A stretch of DNA of 62,922 nucleotides from Anaerolineae bacterium (GTDB lineage: Bacteria > Chloroflexota > Anaerolineae > J102): NCBI GenBank assembly GCA_026991225.1, contig JALXCB010000080.1, positions 1 to 62,922 of the forward strand, read 5' to 3'. Below are positions 9,138 to 17,092 of the stretch, one piece after another. A program made the position numbers and the translations under genes. Each line of letters starts with the position of its first letter. Position 1 is the first letter of the stretch. A model generated the notes under the pieces. It had not been told where the DNA came from. It saw only the letters and a program-made list of their open reading frames with translations, and did not search any database.

Positions 9138-10685
9138 ATGCCCGACCCCCAGTCTCGTTCACTCCCCCTCGGCCGCCTGGCCGCGGCCCTGCGCCTGCCC
9201 TGCGCCCACCCAGAGATCGCCATCACCCACATCAGCGCCGACTCCCGAAAAATCGGGCCGGGCGGACTGTTCGTCGCTTATCGCGGCGTGCATGTGGACG
9301 GGCATCGCTTCATCCCCCAGGCCATCGCCGCGGGGGCCAGCGCTGTCGTGGGGGAGCAGGCGATGGCGGGGCTTCCCATCCCCTACCTGCGCGTGGGCGA
9401 CGCCCGCCACGCGTTGGGGGTTTTATCCGCGGCCTGGGAGGGCTTTCCCAGTCGCAGGCTGGGCGTCATTGGTGTCACCGGCACCGACGGCAAAACCACC
9501 ACCAGCAACCTCGTCCACAGCATCCTCACCGCGGCGGGGCTGCGCGCGGGCCTGCTCACCACCGTCAACGCCCGCATCGGCGACGACGCCTACGACACCG
9601 GGCTCCACACCACCACCCCCGACGCCCCCGCTCTCCAGGGCTACCTGCGCCGCATGGCCGACGCATCCAGCGATTGGGCTGTGCTGGAAACCACGTCGCA
9701 CGGGCTCAGTCAATGGCGCGTGGCGGGCGTGGATTACGATATCGCCGTGGTCACGAATATCACCCACGAGCATCTCGATGAGCATGGGGATTACGAGGGG
9801 TACCTGCGGGCCAAGGGACGCCTGCTGGAGATGCTCAACTGCGCGCCGCCCAAGCCCGGCATCCCCAAAGCCGCCATCCTCAACGCGGACGACCGTTCTT
9901 TTTCCAGACTGCGCGGCTACCCCGCGCCGCGGCTGCTGACCTACGGCGTGGATGCCGGGGATGTGCGGGCGGAGAACATCCGCCATCGCCCGTCCGGGCT
10001 CAGCTTCGACGCGGTGTGGGAGGGTGGACGTTTGGCCATCGAAACGCCGCTCATGGGCCGATTCAACGTCTACAACAGCCTGGCCGCCATCGCCGCGGCC
10101 CTGGCCATCGGCCTGGATGAGAAAGCCATCCGCCAGGGCCTGGCCCAGGCCCCCGCCATCCCCGGCCGCATGGAGCGCATCGACCGCGGACAGGACTTCA
10201 TCGCCATTGTCGATTTCGCGCATACGCCCTTCGCCCTGGCCGCGGCCCTGGACACCGCGCGGGCGATGACCGATGGCCGGGTGATTGTGGTCTTCGGCTC
10301 CGCCGGCTTGCGGGATGTGGCCAAACGTCGCATGATGGGCGAGGTCGCAGGCCGCCTGGCCGACCTGGCCATCATCACCGCCGAGGACCCCCGCACCGAA
10401 GACCTGGCCGCGATCATGGCGACCAGCGCCCGCGCCTGCGAGGCTGCAGGGGGCGTCGCCATCCAGGTCCCCGACCGCTATCGAGCCATCCAGCGGGCGC
10501 TGGCCGAAGCCCGACCCGGCGACGTGCTCATTATCTGCGGCAAGGGCCACGAGCAATCCATGTGCTTTGGCGAGATCGAATATCCCTGGGATGATCGCGT
10601 CGCCCTGAGCCACGCACTGGAGGTGTATCTGGGCCTGCGGGATGACGGACCGCCATTCATCCTGCCCACCTACGGAGACGATTGA
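9138..10685 (+). CDS. murE: MurE-type UDP-MurNAc-tripeptide ligase
   Basis: Adds the third residue of the peptidoglycan stem peptide to UDP-MurNAc-Ala-Glu using ATP, in the cytoplasm. The 515-residue protein has the three Mur-ligase domains: the substrate-binding N-terminal domain with DSRKIGPGGLFVA (about 35-48), the central ATPase with GTDGKTTT (115-122) and TNITHEHLDEHGDYEGY (about 202-218), and the C-terminal domain with GKGHEQ. The third-residue specificity motif is EDPRTED in place of the DNPR of diaminopimelate enzymes, so the amino acid added (diaminopimelate, ornithine or lysine) cannot be fixed. It is isolated from other mur genes. Confidence 0.85.
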   Translation: MPDPQSRSLPLGRLAAALRLPCAHPEIAITHISADSRKIGPGGLFVAYRGVHVDGHRFIPQAIAAGASAVVGEQAMAGLPIPYLRVGDARHALGVLSAAWEGFPSRRLGVIGVTGTDGKTTTSNLVHSILTAAGLRAGLLTTVNARIGDDAYDTGLHTTTPDAPALQGYLRRMADASSDWAVLETTSHGLSQWRVAGVDYDIAVVTNITHEHLDEHGDYEGYLRAKGRLLEMLNCAPPKPGIPKAAILNADDRSFSRLRGYPAPRLLTYGVDAGDVRAENIRHRPSGLSFDAVWEGGRLAIETPLMGRFNVYNSLAAIAAALAIGLDEKAIRQGLAQAPAIPGRMERIDRGQDFIAIVDFAHTPFALAAALDTARAMTDGRVIVVFGSAGLRDVAKRRMMGEVAGRLADLAIITAEDPRTEDLAAIMATSARACEAAGGVAIQVPDRYRAIQRALAEARPGDVLIICGKGHEQSMCFGEIEYPWDDRVALSHALEVYLGLRDDGPPFILPTYGDD

Positions 10686-10687
10686 AA

Positions 10688-11210
10688 GTGACTGCTAAGT
10701 GAGCGTCAAAAAATAACTTCCCTTTTTCGCCGCAACACTGGCCGAGTGAACTCGGGCTCTTTAGGCGCAAGCCCCCTCCTTTGCTTCCTCCCCCGCTTCG
10801 AGACGGGCGGGGGAGGAAATAAGGAAGGAGGATTCGATGGCGCCGGAGGTCGCCCTTCGGTGACCCTTTTGTGTGTCGTCGTTTTGGACGGCGGAGGCCG
10901 TCCACTGGCCGCAGGCCTGAAGCGCCCGACTTGAGTCGGTGAGCACAAAAACGGGAACTAATTTCTGGACGCGTACTAAGGCAGCCTGATTCGATCTCGA
11001 AAATGCCTTGCCACGAAGACTCGGCCCCCTCCGACTCCCCCCGAGCTACGCTCAGGGAGAGGGGGCGAAGACAAAGCAGGTTTGCAAGTCGCAAGTGGCA
11101 AGCGCCTCTGGCGGCGAAGTTTTTCACCTGCTACTTGCCGCCTGCCACCTGCCACCTGCCACTTGTCCCCTTCGCTCCTTCGTGGTTTTTGACCTTGCTG
11201 CGTCAGTTAC
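10688..11210. mobile_element. Composite IS66-type element, 8-bp duplication GATTGAAA, with nested insert
   Basis: GATTGAAA stands at 10680-10687 (overlapping the murE stop) and 11211-11218. The ends are GTGACTGCTAAG and, inverted, GTAACTGACGC. The right half (about 10975-11210) matches the 5292-5508 element. The left part (about 10700-10970) is a second element rich in palindromes (ACTGGCCGAGTGAACTCGG, CCTCCCCCGC with its partner, GGACGGC-GGAG-GCCGTCC) that also appears inside 62313-62633. No transposase gene is present. Confidence 0.8.
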
Positions 11211-11355
11211 GATTGAAAAAGATTTGAGAGCCCAGAAGGGCGATAGAATCATCGGAGAAAGTTCATAAATGGGGCATTTGAGGGAAGATTGTTAAATTGA
11301 AGGCATCTTACAAAGAAAAATTTTCCAAATTTGGGATTTTGTGGCAAAAATGCAA

Positions 11356-11390
11356 TTGTTGGCTGATGATATATCCGGATAATCGGATAT
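11356..11390 (+). promoter_or_regulatory. Promoter of the SQR-like gene with a palindrome around the -10
   Basis: TTGTTG (11356-11361), 16-base spacer, GATAAT (11378-11383). The -10 is exactly bracketed by ATATCCG (11371-11377) and CGGATAT (11384-11390), a perfect 7-bp inverted repeat that is a plausible operator. Confidence 0.5.
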
Positions 11391-11470
11391 GTGTCACCTT
11401 CCTTGCGATCATCTCCTTTCCCGCCCCACTTTGAACTCATCTTGTCCATCAGGGACACGGAGGTTGCACC

Positions 11471-12904
11471 ATGGCAAATGTCGTTCTCATTGGCGCCGGC
11501 TTTGCCGGGCAGACCGCGGCGCTCTATCTGGGTGACGCTCTGGGCAAAAAGCACAATATCACGGTCATCAACAGGTATGATGTCTTCGGATACACGCCAT
11601 CCTGGGTGTGGGTGGGCGTGGGGCAGATGGAGCCCGAGAAGACCACCTTCAAGCTCAAGCCGGTTTACGACAAATTCCATATCAATTTCGTGCAGGGAAC
11701 CGCGAAATCCATTTATGTGGATGACCAATACGTATTGGTGGACAAGGCTGATGGCAGCGGCGAGACGAAAGTTCCCTACGACTATCTGCTCATCGCCACC
11801 GGCGCCAAGTTGAACTTTGCAGGCACGCCCGGTCTGGGCCCGCACAACGGTTACACCACCTCGATTTGCTCTCTGCCCCACGCCATCGACGCTCGCGACA
11901 GGCTTTTCCAGCTCATGGAGCGCATGGAAAAGGGCGAGAAGGTGAAGATCGTCGTGGGGACCGGGCATCCCGGCGCCACCTGCCAGGGCGCGGCCTTTGA
12001 ATATCTCACCAACATCCACAAGGTGCTGCTGAAGCGGGGGCTGCGCGACAAAGCGGAGTTGCTTTGGCTATCCAACGAGCCCGCGTTGGGCGATTTCGGC
12101 GTGCGGGGCTTGCGCGTGCGCAAGGGTGGACAGATTATTACCAGCGAGGATTTCATCCGCGCCATTTTCGAGCTGTACGACATCAAGTGGCAGGTGCAAA
12201 CGGGCGTGCGCAAAGTGGAGCCTGGGAAAATCTATTGGGAGAATTACGAAGGCGTGGAGGGGGAAACCGAGTTCGATTTCGCCATGCTCATCCCTCAATT
12301 CCTGGGGCCCGGCTTTACCTATTTCGACAAGGACGGGAATGACATTACCGACCAGATGGCCAACAAAGGCGGCTTCGTCCTGGTGGACGCCATCTACGGA
12401 CTGGACTGGGATACGCTGGCTGAAACGCCCGAGGCCTGGCCCGCGGTCTATCAGAACCGCAAGTACAAAAATATCTTCGCCGCGGGCATCGCCTTCGCCC
12501 CGCCCGGCTCCATCTCCCGGCCCTTTGTCAACCCCAACGGCCTTTCCATCACCGCGGCTCCGCCCCGCACAGGCATGATCTCGGGCATTATCGGGCGTAT
12601 CGTCGCCCTGAACATCATCGACCTGGTCAAACGCGGTCGCATGACCCACTCCGAACGCATGACGGAGATGTTCGCGGCCTGTATTGCCTCCATGGGCGAT
12701 TCCCTGTGGGATGGCAGCGCCGCTACGATCGTCATCTATCCCGTCGTACCCGACCCCCGCACCTATCCCAACGAGGAAGGCCGCGACCTCTTCGTCACCG
12801 ACATGGAGATGGGCCTGGCGGGCGCATGGATGAAGCGCATGATCCACACGACATTCATGCACAAACTGCAAGGCCGCATCGGCTGGAAGTTCATCCCCGA
12901 ATAA
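11471..12904 (+). CDS. FAD-dependent pyridine nucleotide-disulphide oxidoreductase, sulfide:quinone reductase-like
   Basis: A 477-residue flavoprotein with the FAD-binding GAGFAG (8-13), the second dinucleotide region ([15 protein letters not shown], 160-174) and the late FAAGIAF motif. Overall order and length fit the SQR / flavocytochrome c sulfide dehydrogenase group. Cys133 and Cys171 are placed like two of the SQR redox cysteines. The third is not found at the usual FAAG site; Cys404 is a distant candidate. So the substrate (sulfide or another reductant) is open. An amphipathic C terminus ([12 protein letters not shown]) could bind the membrane. Electrons would pass to quinone, which fits the oxidase operon 2 kb away. 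GGAGG lies eight bases before the ATG. Confidence 0.75.
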   Translation: MANVVLIGAGFAGQTAALYLGDALGKKHNITVINRYDVFGYTPSWVWVGVGQMEPEKTTFKLKPVYDKFHINFVQGTAKSIYVDDQYVLVDKADGSGETKVPYDYLLIATGAKLNFAGTPGLGPHNGYTTSICSLPHAIDARDRLFQLMERMEKGEKVKIVVGTGHPGATCQGAAFEYLTNIHKVLLKRGLRDKAELLWLSNEPALGDFGVRGLRVRKGGQIITSEDFIRAIFELYDIKWQVQTGVRKVEPGKIYWENYEGVEGETEFDFAMLIPQFLGPGFTYFDKDGNDITDQMANKGGFVLVDAIYGLDWDTLAETPEAWPAVYQNRKYKNIFAAGIAFAPPGSISRPFVNPNGLSITAAPPRTGMISGIIGRIVALNIIDLVKRGRMTHSERMTEMFAACIASMGDSLWDGSAATIVIYPVVPDPRTYPNEEGRDLFVTDMEMGLAGAWMKRMIHTTFMHKLQGRIGWKFIPE

Positions 12905-12911
12905 ATAGGAG

Positions 12912-12939
12912 TTGACAAATCCTTCTGTTTACATATTCT
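12912..12939 (+). promoter_or_regulatory. Promoter upstream of the 41-residue ORF
   Basis: TTGACA (12912-12917), 16-base spacer, TATTCT (12934-12939), eight bases after the stop of the SQR-like gene. Confidence 0.55.
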
Positions 12940-12981
12940 TTATTGGCTCCAGGCAACCTACGACCACTCCCGAGGTGACTT

Positions 12982-13107
12982 ATGACCACATTTCAGATCA
13001 CCGACAAAGAAAAGAAGAAGATGCAGAACAAGATCGTGCAGGCGTGGCGGTTCATCGTCCTCAACCTGAAGATTCTGAAGGCGGTGGATCACAGCAAACG
13101 ATCCTGA
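12982..13107 (+). CDS. 41-residue basic small protein
   Basis: A short frame opens at ATG 12982 with GAGGTGACTT before it, and encodes MTTFQITDKEKKKMQNK followed by a hydrophobic-basic helix (IVQAWRFIVLNLKILKAV) and ends DHSKRS. It looks like an amphipathic membrane-surface peptide. It has its own promoter and ribosome binding site, which supports a real gene despite the length. Function unknown; its position next to the SQR-like flavoprotein suggests a partner role, which is inference only. Confidence 0.55.
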   Translation: MTTFQITDKEKKKMQNKIVQAWRFIVLNLKILKAVDHSKRS

Positions 13108-13108
13108 G

Positions 13109-13266
13109 ATAGGATTCGGATCAGGATTAGGATTGAAGATCGCCAGGCCGACGTTGAGCGAGCCTGCAACGTGCGTGACACGTGATGCGTGAAACGTGAG
13201 GGCTTTACGAATCACGCATTACGCATTACGTGATCGGCTTCCCGCGCCGCCCTGGCCGCGAGATAT
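13109..13266 (+). repeat. Composite intergenic repeat C, copy 3
   Basis: Forward copy: GGATTCGGATCAGGATTAGG, GATCGCCAGGCCGACGTTG, GCCTGCAACGTGCG, the hairpin GTGATGCGTGAAACGTG with GAATCACGCATTACGC, and the tail GGCTTCCCGCGCCGCCCTGG. Confidence 0.8.
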
Positions 13267-13358
13267 GTTCATCGGCATCGGCGTCCGTCACCGGAAAACC
13301 CTGTCCGCGCGCGGATGGGATTTTGGCGTTTTGGGAAAGGATGCGGGACAATATCGGC

Positions 13359-13817
13359 ATGAGCAAGAAATCTGTTGTCCTCATCATCCTCCTGCTTTCG
13401 ACAGCGCTGTTGGCCAGCGGATGCCGTAACAAGGGCGTCATCCAGGGCCAACCCGCCGACCCCAACCACCTGCCCGATCTGGCGGGAACTTACGCGGTCA
13501 ATGGTGTGGATCCCGCCGGAGAGAATTACGGCGGCACCCTGACCATCGAGCCGGGCGACGGGCCCAACGCCTACAAACTTCACTGGATCGTCACCGGCGC
13601 CATCCAGGAGGGGGAGGGGCGTATCGAAGGGAACCAGCTTGTTGGTCGGTGGTGGACGCTGGAGGGCATTACCGCGGCCAAAGGGGAATTGAAATACACC
13701 ATCACCACTCTGGGCGAGCTGGATGGCGAGCGCACGGTGGAGGGTTTTGAGCAAACAGGCTGGGAAAAAGCCTTTCCCAATGATGAAAAATGGGGCAGCT
13801 TCAAATTGGGGCATTGA
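13359..13817 (+). CDS. Small secreted lipoprotein, unknown function
   Basis: A 152-residue protein with a signal peptide and lipobox LASGC, with Cys22 as the lipid-modified residue. The mature part looks like a small beta-rich domain (LAGTYAVNGVDPAGENYGGTLTIE, then IVTGAIQEGEGRIEGNQLVGRWW), of the kind seen in extracytoplasmic fibronectin- or lipocalin-like proteins. I cannot name a family. A GACAAT hexamer ends six bases before the ATG and there is no ribosome binding site, so initiation may be leaderless. It faces the cytochrome operon across a convergent gap. Confidence 0.75.
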   Translation: MSKKSVVLIILLLSTALLASGCRNKGVIQGQPADPNHLPDLAGTYAVNGVDPAGENYGGTLTIEPGDGPNAYKLHWIVTGAIQEGEGRIEGNQLVGRWWTLEGITAAKGELKYTITTLGELDGERTVEGFEQTGWEKAFPNDEKWGSFKLGH

Positions 13818-13828
13818 TCAAAACGCAA

Positions 13829-13981
13829 GTAACTGCTAACACACTTAACTTCAGGCCGCAAGTAGCCACGAAGGCTCGAAGTTTTGCGAAGACACGAAGT
13901 AAAATTAAAGAAAAAGGCTTCGTGCCTTCGTCTTCGTCGTGTCTTCGTGGCAAAAAGTGATGGCGAGACCTTGGTAGTTAC
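13829..13981. mobile_element. IS66-type MITE with 8-bp duplication AAACGCAA
   Basis: AAACGCAA at 13821-13828 and 13982-13989 flanks a 153-bp element with ends GTAACTGCTAAC and, inverted, GTAACTACCAAGG. The inside is an inverted array of CACGAAG words. It lies in the convergent gap between the lipoprotein gene and the cytochrome c gene. Confidence 0.88.
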
Positions 13982-13990
13982 AAACGCAAC

Positions 13991-14020
13991 AAAAAAGCCC
14001 CCGGCGTCGAACCGGGGGCT
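13991..14020 (-). terminator. Intrinsic terminator of the cytochrome operon
   Basis: On the minus strand GCCCCCGG-TTCGACG-CCGGGGGC is followed by TTTTTTG, 22 bases after the cytochrome c stop. Confidence 0.85.
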
Positions 14021-14041
14021 TGACTTTTTGCCGCGTCCTGC

Positions 14042-14425
14042 TTACTTCAACGTCATCAGGTATTTGACCAACTGATTGATCTGCTCGTCCGAGAGTTTCT
14101 CACCGTAGTCCGGGGGCATGGTGCCGGCAGGGAATCCCTCGGTCACATCGGCGTCAGGATTGATGATGGATTCGCGAATGAACTCCTCGCCTTTGCTGGC
14201 AATGCCTGCCAGGGAGGGGCCGACGACGGTCTTGCCGGGCTCGACGGAATGACAGGTGACGCAGCCAGCATTGCCTTCCAGGGTGGTCTGTTCGAACAGG
14301 GCCTTGCCCGCAGCCACGTCGGGGTCGGTGCTGCCGCTGGAAGAGGACTTGTCGCCGCCGCCGCAGGCCGCGACCAGGGCCACGGTCAGGACAAGAATCA
14401 AAACCAGGAATGCCATCTTCTTCAT
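14042..14425 (-). CDS. Lipoprotein cytochrome c, monoheme
   Basis: A 127-residue protein with signal peptide and lipobox VAAC (Cys21), a short Ser/Gly linker, then a class I cytochrome c domain with CVTCH (heme c attachment) and a late MPPDYGEKLSDEQINQLVKYLMTL, in which Met is the probable distal heme ligand. It would be tethered on the outer face of the membrane and carry electrons to the CuA site of the ba3-type oxidase. It resembles the C-terminal domain of the fusion protein encoded just upstream (both end in VxYLMTLK/VAFLMTLK), which suggests gene duplication. GGAGG lies eight bases before the ATG. Confidence 0.92.
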   Translation of the reverse strand: MKKMAFLVLILVLTVALVAACGGGDKSSSSGSTDPDVAAGKALFEQTTLEGNAGCVTCHSVEPGKTVVGPSLAGIASKGEEFIRESIINPDADVTEGFPAGTMPPDYGEKLSDEQINQLVKYLMTLK

Positions 14426-14514
14426 AAGATTTCCTCCAGATGTTAAGAAAAAGTGAGAGAGGGAGTAAATGCTGCCGTTGCAACGCCCTTTTATGAGGGA
14501 CGCATAGCAAACGC

Positions 14515-14543
14515 ATTATAATCCAGCAGGAAAGAGGAATCAA
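14515..14543 (-). promoter_or_regulatory. Promoter of the cytochrome c gene
   Basis: Minus strand: TTGATT (14543-14538), 17-base spacer, TATAAT (14520-14515). This gives the cytochrome c gene its own start inside the respiratory cluster. Confidence 0.75.
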
Positions 14544-14561
14544 CGCCCGGTCTGAAAGGGA

Positions 14562-14577
14562 TGTAACAGGCGTTACA
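14562..14577. promoter_or_regulatory. CRP/FNR-like palindrome
   Basis: TGTAACAGGCGTTACA, a perfect TGTAA-N6-TTACA palindrome 18 bases upstream of the -35. It has the spacing of CRP/FNR-family binding sites, which suggests activation of the cytochrome c gene by such a regulator. Confidence 0.5.
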
Positions 14578-14579
14578 CT

Positions 14580-17003
14580 TCATTTCAGCGTCATCAGGAA
14601 AGCGACCAGGTCATCCAGGTCCTGGGGCGAGAGGCCTTCGGAAATGTAGGCGGGCATCTTGTTGTCGAAGCCCGGCACGATGTAGGCGTCGGGATGGAGG
14701 ATGGATTCGCGGATGTACTCCTCCGCCGCCATGCCCGGCACGCGCGTCGCCGCGCGGGTGGCGATGCCCGCCAGTGAGGGGCCGACCTTGACTTCATCCG
14801 GTTTGAGGGAGTGACACAAGCGGCAGCCCGTGCCTTCGCCGATGCTGCTGGCGAAGAAAATCTCCTTGCCCCGGGCCGGGTCCGCCCCCGCGATCACTGC
14901 ATCCTTGATGATCAGCGGGAATATCTGCCGCCCCTGCAAGGAAATCTCGCCATCGAAAATCACCTGCGGGGGCGATTGCCCGGCCTGATCAGTCAGGGTG
15001 ACGGTGAGATGGTGTTTGCCCGAGGTCGTAGGCAGATATTCATACGCATAAGCAATGCCTTCTTCGCCCTTGCGGGGATACACTTTGTCCACCACGGTCT
15101 CGCCGTCCAACGCGATCACGAGATGGGGATCCGCCGCGTTGGTGAAGTCCAGAGCATCGGCCTCCACCGTCTTCTGCTCGGGCGTCCAGATGGGCACGCC
15201 GCTCTGATGCTTCATCTGCACCTCGATGGCGGCGTCGCCATCCCCGAACGGGGTGTAGGGCGTCAGGCTCAGGCCCACGGTGATGGCCATGAACAGGGCC
15301 AGCAGCGCGAACGCGGGCAGGAGTTTACCCCAATTCGCCCCGCGCAAGGTAAATCGGTAGGAAGTCGCCTCGGTCTGGTGTTCGTCGGCGTGCAGCGTCT
15401 GGGTGAAGTCATTGGGTGGGACCCAATCCATGCTGATGGGCGCGCCTGCGAACCGCCGCTTGAGCTTGGGCTGCCGCTCCCGCTCCAGACGCAGCTCCTC
15501 CCACACATTGCCCTCCCGATTGGCGCAATCTTCGGGCGGGCAGCCGATGACCTGCACCTCGGACGCGCCCGCTTCCAGCGCCCGGGCGATGAGGTTGGGA
15601 TGGGCCATGGCCGCGCAGGTGAGGGGAACGATCTCCACCCGCTGGTCATCCTCCTCCACAGCGCCGGGATGTTCGGAATCGAACATGAATTTCTTGGCCC
15701 CGTGGAAGAGATGGCGCTCGCAGGCGAATACGACCTTGACCGGTTTCTCGCTCGCTTGTGACGCCCGGGCCACGGTGTCCAGCCACAGGGCCTCCACCGG
15801 CTGGTCGCCCAGGGTGAGGGCGTCGGTGGGGCAACTGCCGATACAGACCCCGCAGGAGACGCACATCTTCGGGTTCACCACGGCCACATATTTGTGCGGC
15901 TTGCCGTCGGTGCGCTCCACCATGGTCAGGGCGTTGTAGGGACAATCCTTGGCGCACAGGGTGCAGCCAATGCACTTATCCTCGTGCACGACGATGGGCT
16001 CCAGCCTGGGCCGCACCAGATTCCCCAACAGCCAGGGGATGGCCGTGACCACGCCCAAAACCAGGAAATTCAGCGCCCAGAACAGGGTGGGGTTCATGTG
16101 CAGAGCCGTGGGCAGCGCCGCCAGATACCACAGATCGATGTTCATGCGGCCCGGAAGCTGCACCAAATTGTGCTTGGGCAGCATCCCCACCGGAATCAGA
16201 ATGGCCGCAATCGCCGTGAACCCCAGCGACAGCCAGATCCAATAGCGCGGCGGCAGGATCTTGCCCCGCTGCAACCGCTTGATGTGCAGCCACATGAAGA
16301 GGATGATGGACAGGGGCAGGCCGATATGGATGAAGAACAGGGTGACGAACAGCACCCAGCCCGAGGTTTCACTGATGGGCGTCAGGTGATTGAGGATGAT
16401 GGCGTCGCCATTGGGAAGCCGTCCGATCAGGTCGACGAAAACCTGGTTCAACGCCTGCGCCCGGATATCCGCCACCATCCAGTAGCCTGTCACCCCGGTG
16501 AACCAGATGGCGACGGCCATGACCACGCCCGTGACCCAGGCCAGCCAGCGGGGCCCGCGAAAGCGGTCCATAAAGAACATGCGCCAGGCGTGAAGCAGGG
16601 CCATGATGATGGCCAGGTCCGAGGCGTAGCGGTGCGCCGCCCGGATGACGCGCCCCACCAGACTGCGCTCCACATTGGAGACGGCCAGATAGGAGACGTC
16701 GAATCCGAACTGGTAGAACATGAGCAGGTACACGCCCGTGATGGAGATGAAGATCAACAACCACACGGTGATGGTGCCTGTGTGATACAGAGGATTCAGA
16801 TGCGGATTTTTGGCGATGCGGTTGACCGGTTTCTCCAGCGCCAGAGAGAAGCGCTCCAGCAGATTCAAAAAGCTCCTGACCCAATTCCCCTCCCGTTTGG
16901 GCCAATCCACCGAACGGTGAAAGGCCGACCAACGTCCCGAAAATCGGGGCGATGGCTCGTTTTCAGCGTCTTGCGTTTTTGCTTCCACGTCGAGGTCGGA
17001 CAT
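14580..17003 (-). CDS. Fusion protein: cytochrome b, 2x[4Fe-4S] ferredoxin, MvhD-like [2Fe-2S] domain, cytochrome c
   Basis: An 807-residue membrane protein that joins four redox modules. Residues 60-330 are a cytochrome b/b6 N-terminal domain with two bis-His pairs (H124/H138 and H226/H240, each 14 apart). Residues 340-395 hold two [4Fe-4S] motifs (C344-C347-C350-C354 and C381-C384-C387-C391). Residues 420-500 match the MvhD/HdrA-type [2Fe-2S] domain (C428, C463, C488, C493, GCPPEDCANREGN). A single membrane helix (562-580) leads to an extracytoplasmic domain and a C-terminal cytochrome c with CRLCH (727-731). A quinol- or ferredoxin-linked electron path across the membrane to the oxidase is inferred. 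I know of no named complex with this order. It is the main oddity of the respiratory cluster. Confidence 0.9.
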   Translation of the reverse strand: MSDLDVEAKTQDAENEPSPRFSGRWSAFHRSVDWPKREGNWVRSFLNLLERFSLALEKPVNRIAKNPHLNPLYHTGTITVWLLIFISITGVYLLMFYQFGFDVSYLAVSNVERSLVGRVIRAAHRYASDLAIIMALLHAWRMFFMDRFRGPRWLAWVTGVVMAVAIWFTGVTGYWMVADIRAQALNQVFVDLIGRLPNGDAIILNHLTPISETSGWVLFVTLFFIHIGLPLSIILFMWLHIKRLQRGKILPPRYWIWLSLGFTAIAAILIPVGMLPKHNLVQLPGRMNIDLWYLAALPTALHMNPTLFWALNFLVLGVVTAIPWLLGNLVRPRLEPIVVHEDKCIGCTLCAKDCPYNALTMVERTDGKPHKYVAVVNPKMCVSCGVCIGSCPTDALTLGDQPVEALWLDTVARASQASEKPVKVVFACERHLFHGAKKFMFDSEHPGAVEEDDQRVEIVPLTCAAMAHPNLIARALEAGASEVQVIGCPPEDCANREGNVWEELRLERERQPKLKRRFAGAPISMDWVPPNDFTQTLHADEHQTEATSYRFTLRGANWGKLLPAFALLALFMAITVGLSLTPYTPFGDGDAAIEVQMKHQSGVPIWTPEQKTVEADALDFTNAADPHLVIALDGETVVDKVYPRKGEEGIAYAYEYLPTTSGKHHLTVTLTDQAGQSPPQVIFDGEISLQGRQIFPLIIKDAVIAGADPARGKEIFFASSIGEGTGCRLCHSLKPDEVKVGPSLAGIATRAATRVPGMAAEEYIRESILHPDAYIVPGFDNKMPAYISEGLSPQDLDDLVAFLMTLK

Positions 17004-17092
17004 GATGTGCGCCCCCTATGAACGGTTTTCGCCCCGGCGTCGTTGTGGGAAACGAGCCGGGGCGGTGGAAACCTGTGAGAGGATGATGGCGG

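Noticed and set aside
14580-17003. Hydrogenase or heterodisulfide reductase complex suggested by the MvhD domain
   Set aside because: No hydrogenase large subunit, HdrA, HdrB or HdrC gene is near, and the domain is fused to cytochrome b and cytochrome c.
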